NCBI RefSeq assembly: GCF_001590965.1
Contig: NZ_BCTW01000004.1
Location: 62,001-126,000, forward strand
Reading direction: 5' to 3'
Source: Novosphingobium lentum NBRC 107847
GTDB taxonomy: Bacteria; Pseudomonadota; Alphaproteobacteria; Sphingomonadales; Sphingomonadaceae
Length of the DNA stretch: 64,000 nt
Positions 47,370 through 56,450 of the stretch are shown here, piece after piece. The position numbers and the translations under genes are program-made. The notes below the pieces were generated by a model. That model was not told the origin of the DNA. It was given only the letters and a program-made list of their open reading frames with translations, and did not search any database. Numbering within the stretch: the stretch's first letter is position 1; each line of letters starts with the position of its first letter.

Positions 47370-47984
47370 ATGAAGCTTGTCGAGACCATCATGCGGACGG
47401 CTCCGGTGATCCCGGTGCTGGTGATAGAAGATGTGGCCCACGCCATTCCGGTGGCGCGCGCGCTGGTGGCAGGCGGCTTGCGCGTGCTGGAGGTGACGCT
47501 GCGCACCGCCGCCGCGCTCGACGTGATCCGGGCGATGAAGACGGTGGACGGCGCGATTGTCGGCGCGGGGACGGTCAACAACCCCGATGACCTGTCGCGC
47601 GCGATCGACGCGGGCTCGGAATTCATCGTCTCGCCGGGGCTGACCAAGCCGCTGGGCAAGGCGGCGGTCGCCAGCGGCATTCCGTTCCTGCCGGGCACTG
47701 CGACGGCGGGCGACATCATGCGCGGCATGGATCTGGGGCTCACCCACTTCAAGTTCTTCCCCGCCTCGACCTCGGGCGGATTGCCCGCGCTGAAGGCGCT
47801 CGCCGGGCCGTTCCACCAGTGCCTGTTCTGTCCCACCGGCGGGATCACGGTGGCCACCGCACCCGAATGGCTGGCGTTCGACAAAGTGCTGTGCGTCGGC
47901 GGCAGCTGGGTCGTACCCAAGGGCGTGCCCGACGAGGCGGCGATCGAGGCCGCTGCCCGCGCCGCCGTGGCACTCCGCTCATGA
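47370..47984 (+). CDS. eda: KDPG aldolase (2-keto-4-hydroxyglutarate aldolase)
   Basis: Splits 2-keto-3-deoxy-6-phosphogluconate into pyruvate and glyceraldehyde-3-phosphate, the last step of the Entner-Doudoroff pathway. The 204 residues have the EVTLRT active-site Glu, the GAGTVN loop, the SPGLTK segment and the Schiff-base Lys in THFKFFPAS, then CPTGGI. AAGGAG precedes the ATG. Its stop overlaps the ppc start (ATGA). Confidence 0.96.
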   Translation: MKLVETIMRTAPVIPVLVIEDVAHAIPVARALVAGGLRVLEVTLRTAAALDVIRAMKTVDGAIVGAGTVNNPDDLSRAIDAGSEFIVSPGLTKPLGKAAVASGIPFLPGTATAGDIMRGMDLGLTHFKFFPASTSGGLPALKALAGPFHQCLFCPTGGITVATAPEWLAFDKVLCVGGSWVVPKGVPDEAAIEAAARAAVALRS

Positions 47985-50788
47985 GCGGCCCGATGCGCAC
48001 CGTCGACGAACTGCGCAACCGGTTGCAGGACCTGCACGCTCGGACTGCCGAAACCCCGCTGTTCAACCCGGTGTTCCAGCTCAGCCACGACCTGTCGCGT
48101 CAACTCGAAGGCGGGCCGGGTGCGGACGGCCCGTTCGGGCTCGATGCCATGGAGGCCATCGTCGCCGATCTGGAGTGCGAGGCGCTGCGCAGCCGCGCCC
48201 GGCGCCTGCGCCGGCTGGTCGCGCCGACCGATGCGGGTGAAAACATCGCGCGGATCGAAGGGCTGCTGAACGAGGAGGACGGGTTCGACGCGTTCCGCGC
48301 GCGCTGGGAACGCCCGCTGATGCACGCGGTGTTCACCGCGCACCCCACGTTCCTGCTCAGCCCCGCGCAGTCCGACGCGGTCGCCGCCGCCGTGACCGCG
48401 GGCGACGCCGCCGAAGTCGCGGTGTGCGATGCCAGCGCTGAAGGGCCCAAGATCACGCTCGAGTTCGAGCATGCCGAAGTCTCCGCCGCGATCGCCCGCG
48501 CCGCCGCCGCGCGCGACGCGATCAACACCGCGCTGCTGACGCACGCGCGCACGCGCTGGCCCAAGCGCTGGCACGATTTCCGTCCGCTGCCGTTCCGCTT
48601 CGCCACCTGGGTCGGCTATGACATGGACGGCCGCACCGATATCGGCTGGACCACCAGCCTGTCGTTCCGCCTGCGCGAAAAGGCGCAACGGCTGGATAGC
48701 TATGCCGCCACGCTGCGCTCCATCGACGCCGGTCATCCGCTCGTCGCCACGCTGGAGGCGGCGCAGGCGCACAGCGCGACCATGGCCGGGCTGTTCGCGG
48801 TTCCGCTCGACGATCCTGCGGCGATGTCGGTTGCGGCCAACCAGCTGACGCAGGACGATCCGGCCAAGCTGCTCAGCCTGACCCCGCTGATCGAACGGCT
48901 GGAAGCCGACGCGGTCGGCGCGGGCGAAACGGGCATTGCGCTGGCCGGGCTGGCCGCCGCGATGCGCGCCGACGGACTGGGGCTGGGCTGGATCCACTTC
49001 CGCGTCAATTCCTCGCAGTTGCACAATGCGCTGCGCCGCCGGATCGACCCCGAGGGCACGCTCGACCTTGGCAGCAAGGGGGCGCTGTCGAAACTGCGCG
49101 AGCTGCTGGCCAACGTGACGCCGCTGCGCATCAACTTCGCCACGCTGGCGATCGAGACGTCCACCGCGCTGCGCCAGTTCCTGGCGATGGCGCAGATCCT
49201 CCACCACATCGATGCCGATGCGCCGATCCGCATGCTGATCGCCGAATGCGAGCAGCCGCAGACCGTGCTCGCCGCGCTGTATTTCGCGCGGCTGTTCGGG
49301 ATCGAGGACAAAGTCGACGTCTCGCCGCTGTTCGAGACCGAGACCGCGCTGGAACACGGCGGCCGCTTCCTCGAGGCGCTGCTGAGCGAGCAGGCCTACC
49401 GCGATTACGCGCGGGTGCGCGGGCGTGTGGCGATCCAGACGGGCTTTTCCGACGCCGGGCGGTTCATCGGGCAATTGCCCGCAGCGCTGGCGATCGAGCG
49501 GCTGCAAGGCCGGCTGGCCGAGGCGATGAAGGCCAACGGGCTGACCGACGTCGCCGCGCTGGTGTTCAACACCCACGGCGAATCGATGGGTCGCGGGGCG
49601 CATCCTGCCGGATTTTCCGACCGGCTGTCGTGGCCGCTGAGCCGCTGGGCGCGCGGGCGGTTCACCAAGGCGGGCATCCCGCTGGAACCGGAGGCGAGCT
49701 TCCAGGGCGGCGACGGCTACCTGTTCTTCCGCAGCCCCGACCTCGCGCTCGCCACGCTGGCGCGCATCGTCGAGGCCGAACAGGCGCTGGCGGTCGAGAC
49801 GGGCCAGGACCCGTTCTACGACCGCACCGACCTAAGCCTCGATTTCTACCGCTCGATCCGCCGGGTGCAGCGCGATTTCCTCGAGAGCGCGACCTATTCG
49901 CGCGCGGTCACCGCGTTCGGGCTGGGCTTGCTGAAAGTCACCGGCAGCCGCGTGTCGCGCCGCCAGTCGGACCTTGGCGGCGACCGCACGATGAGCTTGC
50001 GCCAGATCCGCGCGATCCCGCACAACGCCATCCTCCAGCAGCTGGGCTATCCGGTCAACATCATCGCCGGCGCGGGCACGGCGGCGGGCGAGGAGGCGGA
50101 AGCGATCGCCGAACTGCTCGGCCGCTCGGGGCGCGGCCGCCAGCTGGTGCGCCTGCTTCGCGCCGCCAACGGGCTGGCGTCGATCAAGACCGTGGCCGCG
50201 CATGGCGAGCTGTTCAACTCCGCCTACTGGGCCAGCCGCCCCTATCGCGGCACCGAGACGCAGCTGGAATCCGCCTGCCTCGCGCTGGCCGAATACCTCA
50301 CCAAGGATGATCGCGCGGGCGTTTTCCGGCGGCTGGTGTCGCGGCTGCGGGTGGACTGGATGAAGCTGCACCGCCTGCTGGCGCTGGTCCCGGCCGAACC
50401 CGACGAGGGCTATCGCACCGCCGATGACGAACGCCGCACGATCGCGCTGCTGCAGGCGCTGCGGTTGTGCCTGTTGATGCACATGTTCCTGCGCTCGGTA
50501 CAGGTGCCGCCGTTCTCGCGCAGCAACGACGTCAGCCGCGACGACGTGCTGGAAATGGTGCTGTCGCTACGCGTCGACGATGCGCTGGCGCAACTGCGCC
50601 GCGCCTATCCGGTGGTCGAGCCCGAGGTGACCGACTTCAGCGTGGACGAGCCGAGCGACTATCCCGACCATGGCGCGGAAGACTACGGCGCGATCCGCGC
50701 GCGGTTCATCGATCCGATCGAACGCGCGCAGGCGCTGAACTTGCGCATCGCGGTGGCCATCGCCAACCACTTCGGCGCGCACGGGTAG
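47981..50788 (+). CDS. ppc: Phosphoenolpyruvate carboxylase family protein, divergent
   Basis: A 935-residue protein in the PEP carboxylase family, which makes oxaloacetate from PEP and bicarbonate. Length and motif order fit: FTAHPTFLLS (usual LTAHPTE), VGYDMDGRTDIGW (usual GGDRDGNP), TGFSDAGRFIG (usual GYSDSxKDxG), NTHGESMGRGAHP (usual FHGRGGxxGRGG), FQGGDG (usual QGE) and RQIRAIPHNAIL (usual RAIPWxFxWTQ). The active-site His residues and one Arg survive, but several other catalytic or PEP-binding residues differ. The C-terminal RNTG is replaced by GAHG. It may be a lineage-specific active enzyme or have changed function. Coupled to eda. Confidence 0.82.
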   Translation: MSGPMRTVDELRNRLQDLHARTAETPLFNPVFQLSHDLSRQLEGGPGADGPFGLDAMEAIVADLECEALRSRARRLRRLVAPTDAGENIARIEGLLNEEDGFDAFRARWERPLMHAVFTAHPTFLLSPAQSDAVAAAVTAGDAAEVAVCDASAEGPKITLEFEHAEVSAAIARAAAARDAINTALLTHARTRWPKRWHDFRPLPFRFATWVGYDMDGRTDIGWTTSLSFRLREKAQRLDSYAATLRSIDAGHPLVATLEAAQAHSATMAGLFAVPLDDPAAMSVAANQLTQDDPAKLLSLTPLIERLEADAVGAGETGIALAGLAAAMRADGLGLGWIHFRVNSSQLHNALRRRIDPEGTLDLGSKGALSKLRELLANVTPLRINFATLAIETSTALRQFLAMAQILHHIDADAPIRMLIAECEQPQTVLAALYFARLFGIEDKVDVSPLFETETALEHGGRFLEALLSEQAYRDYARVRGRVAIQTGFSDAGRFIGQLPAALAIERLQGRLAEAMKANGLTDVAALVFNTHGESMGRGAHPAGFSDRLSWPLSRWARGRFTKAGIPLEPEASFQGGDGYLFFRSPDLALATLARIVEAEQALAVETGQDPFYDRTDLSLDFYRSIRRVQRDFLESATYSRAVTAFGLGLLKVTGSRVSRRQSDLGGDRTMSLRQIRAIPHNAILQQLGYPVNIIAGAGTAAGEEAEAIAELLGRSGRGRQLVRLLRAANGLASIKTVAAHGELFNSAYWASRPYRGTETQLESACLALAEYLTKDDRAGVFRRLVSRLRVDWMKLHRLLALVPAEPDEGYRTADDERRTIALLQALRLCLLMHMFLRSVQVPPFSRSNDVSRDDVLEMVLSLRVDDALAQLRRAYPVVEPEVTDFSVDEPSDYPDHGAEDYGAIRARFIDPIERAQALNLRIAVAIANHFGAHG

Positions 50789-50874
50789 CGGGCAACGCCG
50801 GGGTTACCCAACCCGCGTTACGGTTCTTCCCGTCCGTCCCGCGCCCCTCGTCTGCCGACCGGGCAAACGGGCGA

Positions 50875-51246
50875 TCAGGCCGAAAGCGCTGCGACGGCGC
50901 CGGTCAGCAACGCTCCGTACGTGGCCATTATGCCGATGGCCCGCAGCGGCGTTGAGCCCGACAGCATTCCTGTGGCATGCGCTGCGCGCCCCACCACCAA
51001 CAGCCCCGCCAATGTCCAGAGCGCGGCTGGCGAGGCTCCGCGAAATTCGGCGAGAGCACACAGGATCAGCGCCAGCGGAACGTATTCCACAAAGTTGCCC
51101 TGGGCACGGATGCGGCGCAGCAGGCCCGGATCGTCGCCCGTGCCGATATCGGTTCCCGCTTTCATCCGCTTCAGGCTTACCGAAAAGCTGAGGCCGACGA
51201 GGGCCACCGCAGCAAGCGCGGCCAGCAAGGTCGTAATCGGCAGCAT
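50875..51246 (-). CDS. MAPEG family membrane protein
   Basis: A 123-residue integral membrane protein with four predicted helices. It has the MAPEG pattern: RRIRAQGNFVEYVPLALIL, where the Asn and Glu are family-conserved, and RAAHATGML. Eukaryotic relatives use glutathione; bacterial members are mostly uncharacterised. It is divergent from an HxlR regulator with a palindromic site between, a common regulator-target arrangement. Confidence 0.9.
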   Translation of the reverse strand: MLPITTLLAALAAVALVGLSFSVSLKRMKAGTDIGTGDDPGLLRRIRAQGNFVEYVPLALILCALAEFRGASPAALWTLAGLLVVGRAAHATGMLSGSTPLRAIGIMATYGALLTGAVAALSA

Positions 51247-51291
51247 CGCAATGTTCCCCTTCCGAATCGTTGCCTGATCATCGATTTTGTT

Positions 51292-51306
51292 CTTGCATTT
51301 TGCAAG
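51292..51306. promoter_or_regulatory. HxlR-type operator
   Basis: CTTGCA-TTT-TGCAAG, a perfect inverted repeat, is centred in the 80-bp gap between the divergent MAPEG and HxlR genes. HxlR-family proteins often bind such TTGCA-type sites next to their own gene. Confidence 0.6.
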
Positions 51307-51326
51307 TTAGAATCCATCGAGGAGAT

Positions 51327-51704
51327 ATGAAGCACTTTCGCTCCGGCTGCCCGATTGCTTCGGCGCTCGATCTTGTCGGCGACAAATGGACGCTGGTGAT
51401 CTTGCGCTCGATGATGATGGGCGCGACGAGTTATTCCGATCTCGCGCGTCAGCCGGAAAGGATCGCGACCAACATTCTGTCCGATCGTCTGTCGCGGATG
51501 GAAGCCTGTGACCTGATCGTCGCCGACCGCGTGCGGCAGGGCTCGATCCGGGGGGCCTACCGCCTGACGCCGAAGGGTGCGGACTTGTTGCCGGTCGTCC
51601 AGGAACTCGCGCGTTGGGGAGAGAAGCACCTCGCGGATCGCTGGCAACCACCCGAGCGGTTCTATGCGATAGTTGCTTCGGACCTTGCGACCGATCGGTC
51701 CTGA
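51327..51704 (+). CDS. HxlR family transcriptional regulator
   Basis: A 125-residue winged-helix regulator. The N-terminal signature is GCPIASALDLVGDKWTLVILR, with Cys6 in the position used for thiol sensing in some relatives. RIATNILSDRLSRMEACDLI forms the recognition region and YRLTPKGADLLPVV the wing. GAGGAGAT lies directly before the ATG at 51327. It probably represses itself and the MAPEG gene in response to electrophiles or aldehydes, inferred from family behaviour. Confidence 0.9.
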   Translation: MKHFRSGCPIASALDLVGDKWTLVILRSMMMGATSYSDLARQPERIATNILSDRLSRMEACDLIVADRVRQGSIRGAYRLTPKGADLLPVVQELARWGEKHLADRWQPPERFYAIVASDLATDRS

Positions 51705-51752
51705 ACCGCCGGAAAGCCGGTCAACCCGGCCACGACATGCAGCGGATGCGCG

Positions 51753-52847
51753 TTACGCCCGCCCCATGCGCATCGGCCGGGCGGGTTCGGAGAACAGCGC
51801 GCCGGCGGCCAGGCGGCTGCCACGCACCACCAGCAGCACGGTGTCATTGGGTTCGATGCGCACATCCTCGCCGGGGTGGGCGATCGACTGGCCGTTGGCG
51901 CGGTCGATCTGGACGATGAAGAATCCGCCGTTCGAGCGGCGCTCGGCGTCGCCGACGCTTTCGCCGGTCAGCGCGCCATCGGGCCTGGCCTCGACCACTT
52001 CGAGATCGAGCCCGAAATCGTGCAGGCTGCGCTTCATCTCCGACATCTGCGCGGAATCGGTCATGACGTTGCTGGTCGCGGGGTAGAGGATCAGCTCGAC
52101 GATGCGTTCGGCGCCGATGTGCGTGGGCAGCACCACTTCGGTCGCGCCGGCGTGGAACAGCTTGCTCTCGGTGGTCGGCGCCTCGCCGCGCGCGATGATC
52201 TCGATCGACGGGTTGAGGTTGCGGGCGGACAGCGTGATGAACACGTTGGCGGCATCGTCGGGCAGCACCGTCGCCAGCACGCTGGCGCGCATCACGCCCG
52301 CCAGCTTCAGCACGTCCTCGTCCGTCGCCTCACCGACCAGGCACAGGAAGCCGTGCGCGCGCGCTTCCGCCGCCTTTTCGGCGCTGCGTTCGAGCACCAG
52401 GAACCCGCGCCGCGCCTCGTGCAGCGCCTTGGCCAGCTGCACGCCGATGCGGCCATAGCCGCACACGATCACGTGATCCTCAAGCTTTTCGATGTCGTTC
52501 ATCATGCGGTCGGTCCCCAGCAGCCTGCGGAATTGAAAAAGCGTGAACACCTGCACCAGCGCACCGGTGAGGATGATCATGCCGGTGCAGCCCAGCACGA
52601 TCGTCACGGCGGTCAGCAGCCGCAGGTAATCGGTGTTGAGCGGCCGGACTTCGCCATAGCCGACCGAAAAGATCGTAAGCAGCACCATGTAGGCGGCATC
52701 GCCCGGCGGCCAGCCCGCCGCGATGTAGCCCACCGTGGCGGCCAGGAACACCACCAGCACATAGACCAGCGTTCCGGCCAGCAGTCGCTGCGGCGAACCC
52801 AGCACGGTGTTCGCCTCGTTCGCGAACGTCGATCCGTTCTTGCCCAA
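51753..52847 (-). CDS. Potassium channel with RCK (TrkA-N/TrkA-C) domains
   Basis: A 364-residue MthK-like channel subunit. It has two transmembrane helices around a pore loop with the filter FSVGYGE, a TrkA-N domain (VIVCGYGRIGVQLAKAL) for nucleotide binding, and a TrkA-C domain near the C-terminus. Four subunits would form the channel. The frame opens with TTG at 52847; a GTG at 52805 with GAGG eight bases upstream may be the true start, shortening the protein by 14 residues. It follows the trans-sulfuration gene on the same strand. Confidence 0.88.
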   Translation of the reverse strand: MGKNGSTFANEANTVLGSPQRLLAGTLVYVLVVFLAATVGYIAAGWPPGDAAYMVLLTIFSVGYGEVRPLNTDYLRLLTAVTIVLGCTGMIILTGALVQVFTLFQFRRLLGTDRMMNDIEKLEDHVIVCGYGRIGVQLAKALHEARRGFLVLERSAEKAAEARAHGFLCLVGEATDEDVLKLAGVMRASVLATVLPDDAANVFITLSARNLNPSIEIIARGEAPTTESKLFHAGATEVVLPTHIGAERIVELILYPATSNVMTDSAQMSEMKRSLHDFGLDLEVVEARPDGALTGESVGDAERRSNGGFFIVQIDRANGQSIAHPGEDVRIEPNDTVLLVVRGSRLAAGALFSEPARPMRMGRA

Positions 52848-52920
52848 CCCGTAAGACCCCCGGAAATCCGCCGCCCGGATGGTGGACCGGCGCGCCGTGC
52901 TTGTCCAGCGGGTGAGGGCG

Positions 52921-54231
52921 TCAGACCATCGAGAGCGCCTGCTCGAAGTCCGCGATCAGGTCGTCGGGATCCTCGATGCCGATCGAGATGCGCACCAGGT
53001 TGTCGGTGATGCCCAGCATCGCCTTGCGCGCATCGGGCACCGACAGATGCGTCATCGCCGCCGGGTGGCTGGCGAGCGTCTCTGTCCCGCCCAGGCTCAC
53101 CGCCAGCTTGGCGATGCGCAGCGCGTCGAGGAACGCGAAGCTTTCCGCCTCGCCGCCCTTGATGAACAGCGAAAACGTGCTGCCCGCGCCGGTGCAATGG
53201 CGCGCGAAGATGTCCTGCTGGCGCGCGTCGGAGTTAAGGCCGAGGTAGCCCAGCCCCGCAACCTTGGGATGGTCCTTCAGCATCGCGCAGACTTTCTCGG
53301 CATTCTCGCCCGCGCGGGTCATGCGCAGTTCCAGCGTTTCCAGGCTGCGCAACAGCATCCACGCGGTGTTGGGATCGCAGATCGTGCCCATCGTGTTGCG
53401 CAACGATCGCACGGGGTCCATCCAGCGCTGCCCGCCCGACAGGCCGCCCGCGACAAGATCGGAGTGTCCGCCCGCGTACTTGGTCAGCGAATAGACCACG
53501 ATGTCCGCGCCATGATCGAGCGGGCGCTGCCACAGCGGTCCCAGGAAGGTATTGTCGATCGCGATCGGGGTGGCGGCGGCGCCATCCTCACCCAGCACCG
53601 CGTCGCGCGCGGCGGCGACCGCTTCGATGTCGACCAGCGCGTTGGTCGGGTTGGCGGGGCTTTCGAGGTAGATCATCGCGATCTTGCCACCCTGTTGGGC
53701 GGCGAGGTCCTGCGCCTGCTCGATCACCGCGTCGAGTTCATCGCGCGTGGCGCCGGCGGGAAAGTCGACATAGCCGATGCCGAACCGCGACAGGATCTTG
53801 GCGATGTAGCTTTCGGTCGCGGCATACAGCGGGCCCGAATGGACGATCACGTCGCCTTGCGAACAGTACGCCAGCAGCAGCGTGGCGATGGCCGACATGC
53901 CGCTGGAGAACACCAGCGAATCCTCCGCCCCGTCCCACACCGAGAGCCGGTCCTCGAGGATTTCCTGGTTGGGTCCGTTGAAGCGCGAATAGACCAGGCC
54001 CGCCGCGTCGCCGGGGCGCTTGCCGGTAAGCTGCTCGAAGTGGCGCTTGCCGTCGGCGGCGCTGGGGAACGCGAACGTCGAGGTCAGGAAGATCGGCGGC
54101 TTGAGCGCGCCTTCGGACAATGTGGGATCATAGCCGTGGCCCATCATCAGCGTCGATGGCTTCAGCGGGCGGCCGCCGAGCGTTTCGATCTTCGCCTTGG
54201 GCAGGCGGCGGGACGTGGGCAGGTCGGTCAT
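52921..54231 (-). CDS. Cystathionine gamma-synthase family PLP enzyme
   Basis: A 436-residue trans-sulfuration-type enzyme. It shows GALKPPIFLTSTFAF, YSRFNGPNQEILEDRL, the cofactor segment SGMSAIATLLLA, ESPANPTN, and the PLP-lysine motif SLTKYAGGHSD. The family includes cystathionine gamma-synthase, O-succinylhomoserine sulfhydrylase and methionine gamma-lyase, and residues seen here do not decide between them. The frame is open 14 codons upstream, but the ATG at 54231 begins the family sequence. It may link to the sulfur-assimilation genes functionally but is not in their operon. Confidence 0.88.
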   Translation of the reverse strand: MTDLPTSRRLPKAKIETLGGRPLKPSTLMMGHGYDPTLSEGALKPPIFLTSTFAFPSAADGKRHFEQLTGKRPGDAAGLVYSRFNGPNQEILEDRLSVWDGAEDSLVFSSGMSAIATLLLAYCSQGDVIVHSGPLYAATESYIAKILSRFGIGYVDFPAGATRDELDAVIEQAQDLAAQQGGKIAMIYLESPANPTNALVDIEAVAAARDAVLGEDGAAATPIAIDNTFLGPLWQRPLDHGADIVVYSLTKYAGGHSDLVAGGLSGGQRWMDPVRSLRNTMGTICDPNTAWMLLRSLETLELRMTRAGENAEKVCAMLKDHPKVAGLGYLGLNSDARQQDIFARHCTGAGSTFSLFIKGGEAESFAFLDALRIAKLAVSLGGTETLASHPAAMTHLSVPDARKAMLGITDNLVRISIGIEDPDDLIADFEQALSMV

Positions 54232-54300
54232 GGCAGGGGTATCCGCAACAGGGGAGGGCGGCACGCAAGGCATGCCGTAATGGTTGCAATTGTAACCTGT

Positions 54301-55596
54301 CTAGACCGGCCTGGCCAGCCCCCTCGCAGGCAGGCGCAACACGGCGGAGCGCAGCAGCACCAAAGCCGAGGCGGCAACGACTGCGGCAAAGCACCACGGG
54401 ATCGCCACCTCGAACGCGGCGGACAGCGGGGTGGTGGTGCCGCTGACGCGTTCGACCAGCCACACTGCCGCAGCGATCCCGATCAGCGTCGCCAGCGTCA
54501 CCCGCACCGGGGTGTAGTGGCTGGAATTGGCGGCAAACAGCAGCGCGGGCAGCGCACACAGCACCACCAGCAGCTGCACCGCCTCGATCCCCAGATTGAA
54601 GCCGAGGATGGCGATGGCGCGGGTGCTCGCATCAAGTCCGAAGTTGGAAATCACCGTGGCGAAAGCCAGCCCGTGCACCAGCCCGAACAGCAGCGCGACC
54701 AGCGGCTCGCGCCCCGGAAAGATTGGCTTGCCCGCGTGGACCGCCGAGATCAGCACCGACAGCGCGATCCCCGCTTCGACCGGCGGCGCGGGCAGGTGCG
54801 CGCTGAACAGGGCGGCCGCGATCAGCGTCAGGCTGTGCCCGCAAGTGAATGCGGTGACGATCAGCGCCAGCCGCCGCAGCGTGTCGCGCGACGGGCGCGG
54901 GCCACCCCAGCGGCCGCTCCACCGGCCCGGCCCGGCGTATCCCGCCGCCAGCAGCGGCGCGGGCAGCAGCAGCGCCAGCAGGAACAGCAAGTGGTCATGC
55001 CCGCCCGCGATGTGCTGCGCGCCCAGCCGCAACGCGTTGACCAGCAGGCGCAGGCTGCTCGGCGTGCCGCGATCGACGCTGAGCAGCGGCCGCGCGGCGG
55101 TGAGCGCACCGACCAGTTCGCGGCCGCCGGTGGTGTGCCCGGCCAGATCCTCGCCGATCACCAGCAGCGCGAAATGCGTTGGCACTTCGCGGGTCAATGC
55201 GTGCCATTCGAAAGTGAAGCGGCGGTCGGTGGCGCCCGGCGGGGGGGTGATGTGCGCGGTGGCGTGCAGATCGGGCGGGCCGATGATCTCGGCAAATTCG
55301 ATCTTGTCGATGGTCAGCGCCCAGTGCCGCCCGTCGGGCGCGATCACCGCGACGTTGCGTTCGAGATAGCGCTGCGCTTGCGCAAGGCTGGCGGGCGAAT
55401 TGTCGGTCGGCAGCGCGGTGGCATAGCCGAACTCGCTTTGCGGCACGACGATGTCGGCGGCGACCGAGCCGGGGCTGAAATCGAGCCGGATTTCCGAATT
55501 GGGCGTGAGGTGCGCCGCCGCCGGCCCGCACAGCGTCACGCCCAGCAACAGCGCGGCGATGGCGGCGAGCAGGCGAATACCGGTCGATCGATGCAA
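54301..55596 (-). CDS. HupE/UreJ-like membrane protein
   Basis: A 431-residue protein. It has a signal peptide (LLAAIAALLLGVTLCGPAAAH), a periplasmic beta-rich domain of about 170 residues, and six to seven membrane helices with the HupE/UreJ_2 marks: GGHDHLLFLLALLLP, FTCGHSLTL, ISAVHAGKP and LFGLVHGLAFA. Histidines on these helices suggest metal (nickel or similar) transport. I place the start at TTG 55596, preceded by AGGAG eight bases upstream; the open frame further upstream runs through a 20-bp hairpin. It is last in the DUF4331 cluster. Confidence 0.8.
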   Translation of the reverse strand: MHRSTGIRLLAAIAALLLGVTLCGPAAAHLTPNSEIRLDFSPGSVAADIVVPQSEFGYATALPTDNSPASLAQAQRYLERNVAVIAPDGRHWALTIDKIEFAEIIGPPDLHATAHITPPPGATDRRFTFEWHALTREVPTHFALLVIGEDLAGHTTGGRELVGALTAARPLLSVDRGTPSSLRLLVNALRLGAQHIAGGHDHLLFLLALLLPAPLLAAGYAGPGRWSGRWGGPRPSRDTLRRLALIVTAFTCGHSLTLIAAALFSAHLPAPPVEAGIALSVLISAVHAGKPIFPGREPLVALLFGLVHGLAFATVISNFGLDASTRAIAILGFNLGIEAVQLLVVLCALPALLFAANSSHYTPVRVTLATLIGIAAAVWLVERVSGTTTPLSAAFEVAIPWCFAAVVAASALVLLRSAVLRLPARGLARPV

Positions 55597-55622
55597 GCGC
55601 CGGGCTCCTGCGAAAAGGACAT

Positions 55623-55668
55623 CCGGTGCCGGACCGGTTGCCATGGAAGGCAACCGGTCCGGCACCGG
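55623..55668 (-). terminator. 20-bp perfect hairpin, probable attenuating terminator
   Basis: CCGGTGCCGGACCGGTTGCC (55623-55642) is exactly complementary to 55649-55668 across a six-base loop. On the minus strand it is followed six bases later by TTTT. It separates the last DUF4331-like gene from the HupE-like gene, where partial read-through would tune HupE level. Confidence 0.65.
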
Positions 55669-55697
55669 CGGACGAAACGGTCCTGGTTCGGTCCTTG

Positions 55698-56450
55698 CTA
55701 GTTCGGCTTGGCGCAGGGTTTCAAGCCCAGTCCGGTCAGGTCATCGCCCAGCTCGTTGGTCAGCGTGGTCAAAGTGGCCTTGAGCTCGGGGACGAAGGTG
55801 CCCGCGGCATCATCGGACGGGTTGGCGTCGTTGTAGGCGGTCTTCATGGCGCTGCCGATCAGCGCCGTGGCGACTGCGGGCATCCCCATCCGATCCACCC
55901 GCACGTAGGCCGATGGCGCATCGGTGCGGAAGTTGAACCCCGTGCCGGTGCCACTGGCCAGTTGCGGCGTGCCCTGCGGCGGCGCCAGGAACGGGAACGT
56001 AGCCGAGGGTGCCTTGTCGCTCGCCGGTGGATTGAGCGGCAGGGTGGCGAACGTCGCCGGGCTCTGTCCCGCCGCGTTGACGTCGAGCAGCAGCACGGCG
56101 AGCGTTACGTCCACCACCGGATCGGCCAGCTGACGCCCGTTGGGAAAGCCCGACGGCTGGGTGAAGTCGAGCTTCAGCACATCGGGCACCACCAGCGAGG
56201 CCGGCGTTGCGCCGCCGGTGCCGGGGATGACCTGGCTGAGGCAGGCGCTCACATCGTAGCTTGCGCCGGTGGCGGTCGGCGTCGGTGTGGGGGTTGGCGT
56301 GGGGGTCGGTGTCGGGCTGGGCATGACGACGACGCCGCTCATGTTGTAGTCCCCGCCGCACGCGCCGAGCGCGAAAGGCAGGGCCAGCGGCGCGAGCAGC
56401 AAGGCGGCGCGGCGAAGCGCGGCGCGGGCGGTTGCGTTACGGTGTTCCAT
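55698..56450 (-). CDS. DUF4331 C-terminal-half-like lipoprotein, copy 2
   Basis: A 250-residue putative lipoprotein (signal ending FALGAC) with a (PT)-repeat linker, TPTPTPTPTPT. The domain contains SQVIPGTGG, SGFPNGRQLADPVVDVTLAVL, FPFLAPPQ and then VRVDRMGMPAVATALIGSAMK with YNDANPSDD. These are motifs I know from the C-terminal half of full-length DUF4331, but in a different order. It overlaps the upstream DUF4331 N-half gene by ATGA, so the pair is coupled and probably forms one complex. It is closely similar to the copy at 58697. Confidence 0.72.
   Translation of the reverse strand: MEHRNATARAALRRAALLLAPLALPFALGACGGDYNMSGVVVMPSPTPTPTPTPTPTPTATGASYDVSACLSQVIPGTGGATPASLVVPDVLKLDFTQPSGFPNGRQLADPVVDVTLAVLLLDVNAAGQSPATFATLPLNPPASDKAPSATFPFLAPPQGTPQLASGTGTGFNFRTDAPSAYVRVDRMGMPAVATALIGSAMKTAYNDANPSDDAAGTFVPELKATLTTLTNELGDDLTGLGLKPCAKPN

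Noticed and set aside
52879-55701. A 940-codon open frame on the plus strand
   Set aside because: It runs antisense to the PLP enzyme and HupE-like genes, is extremely Arg/Gln/His-rich, and has no recognisable motif. It is an artefact of GC-rich third positions.
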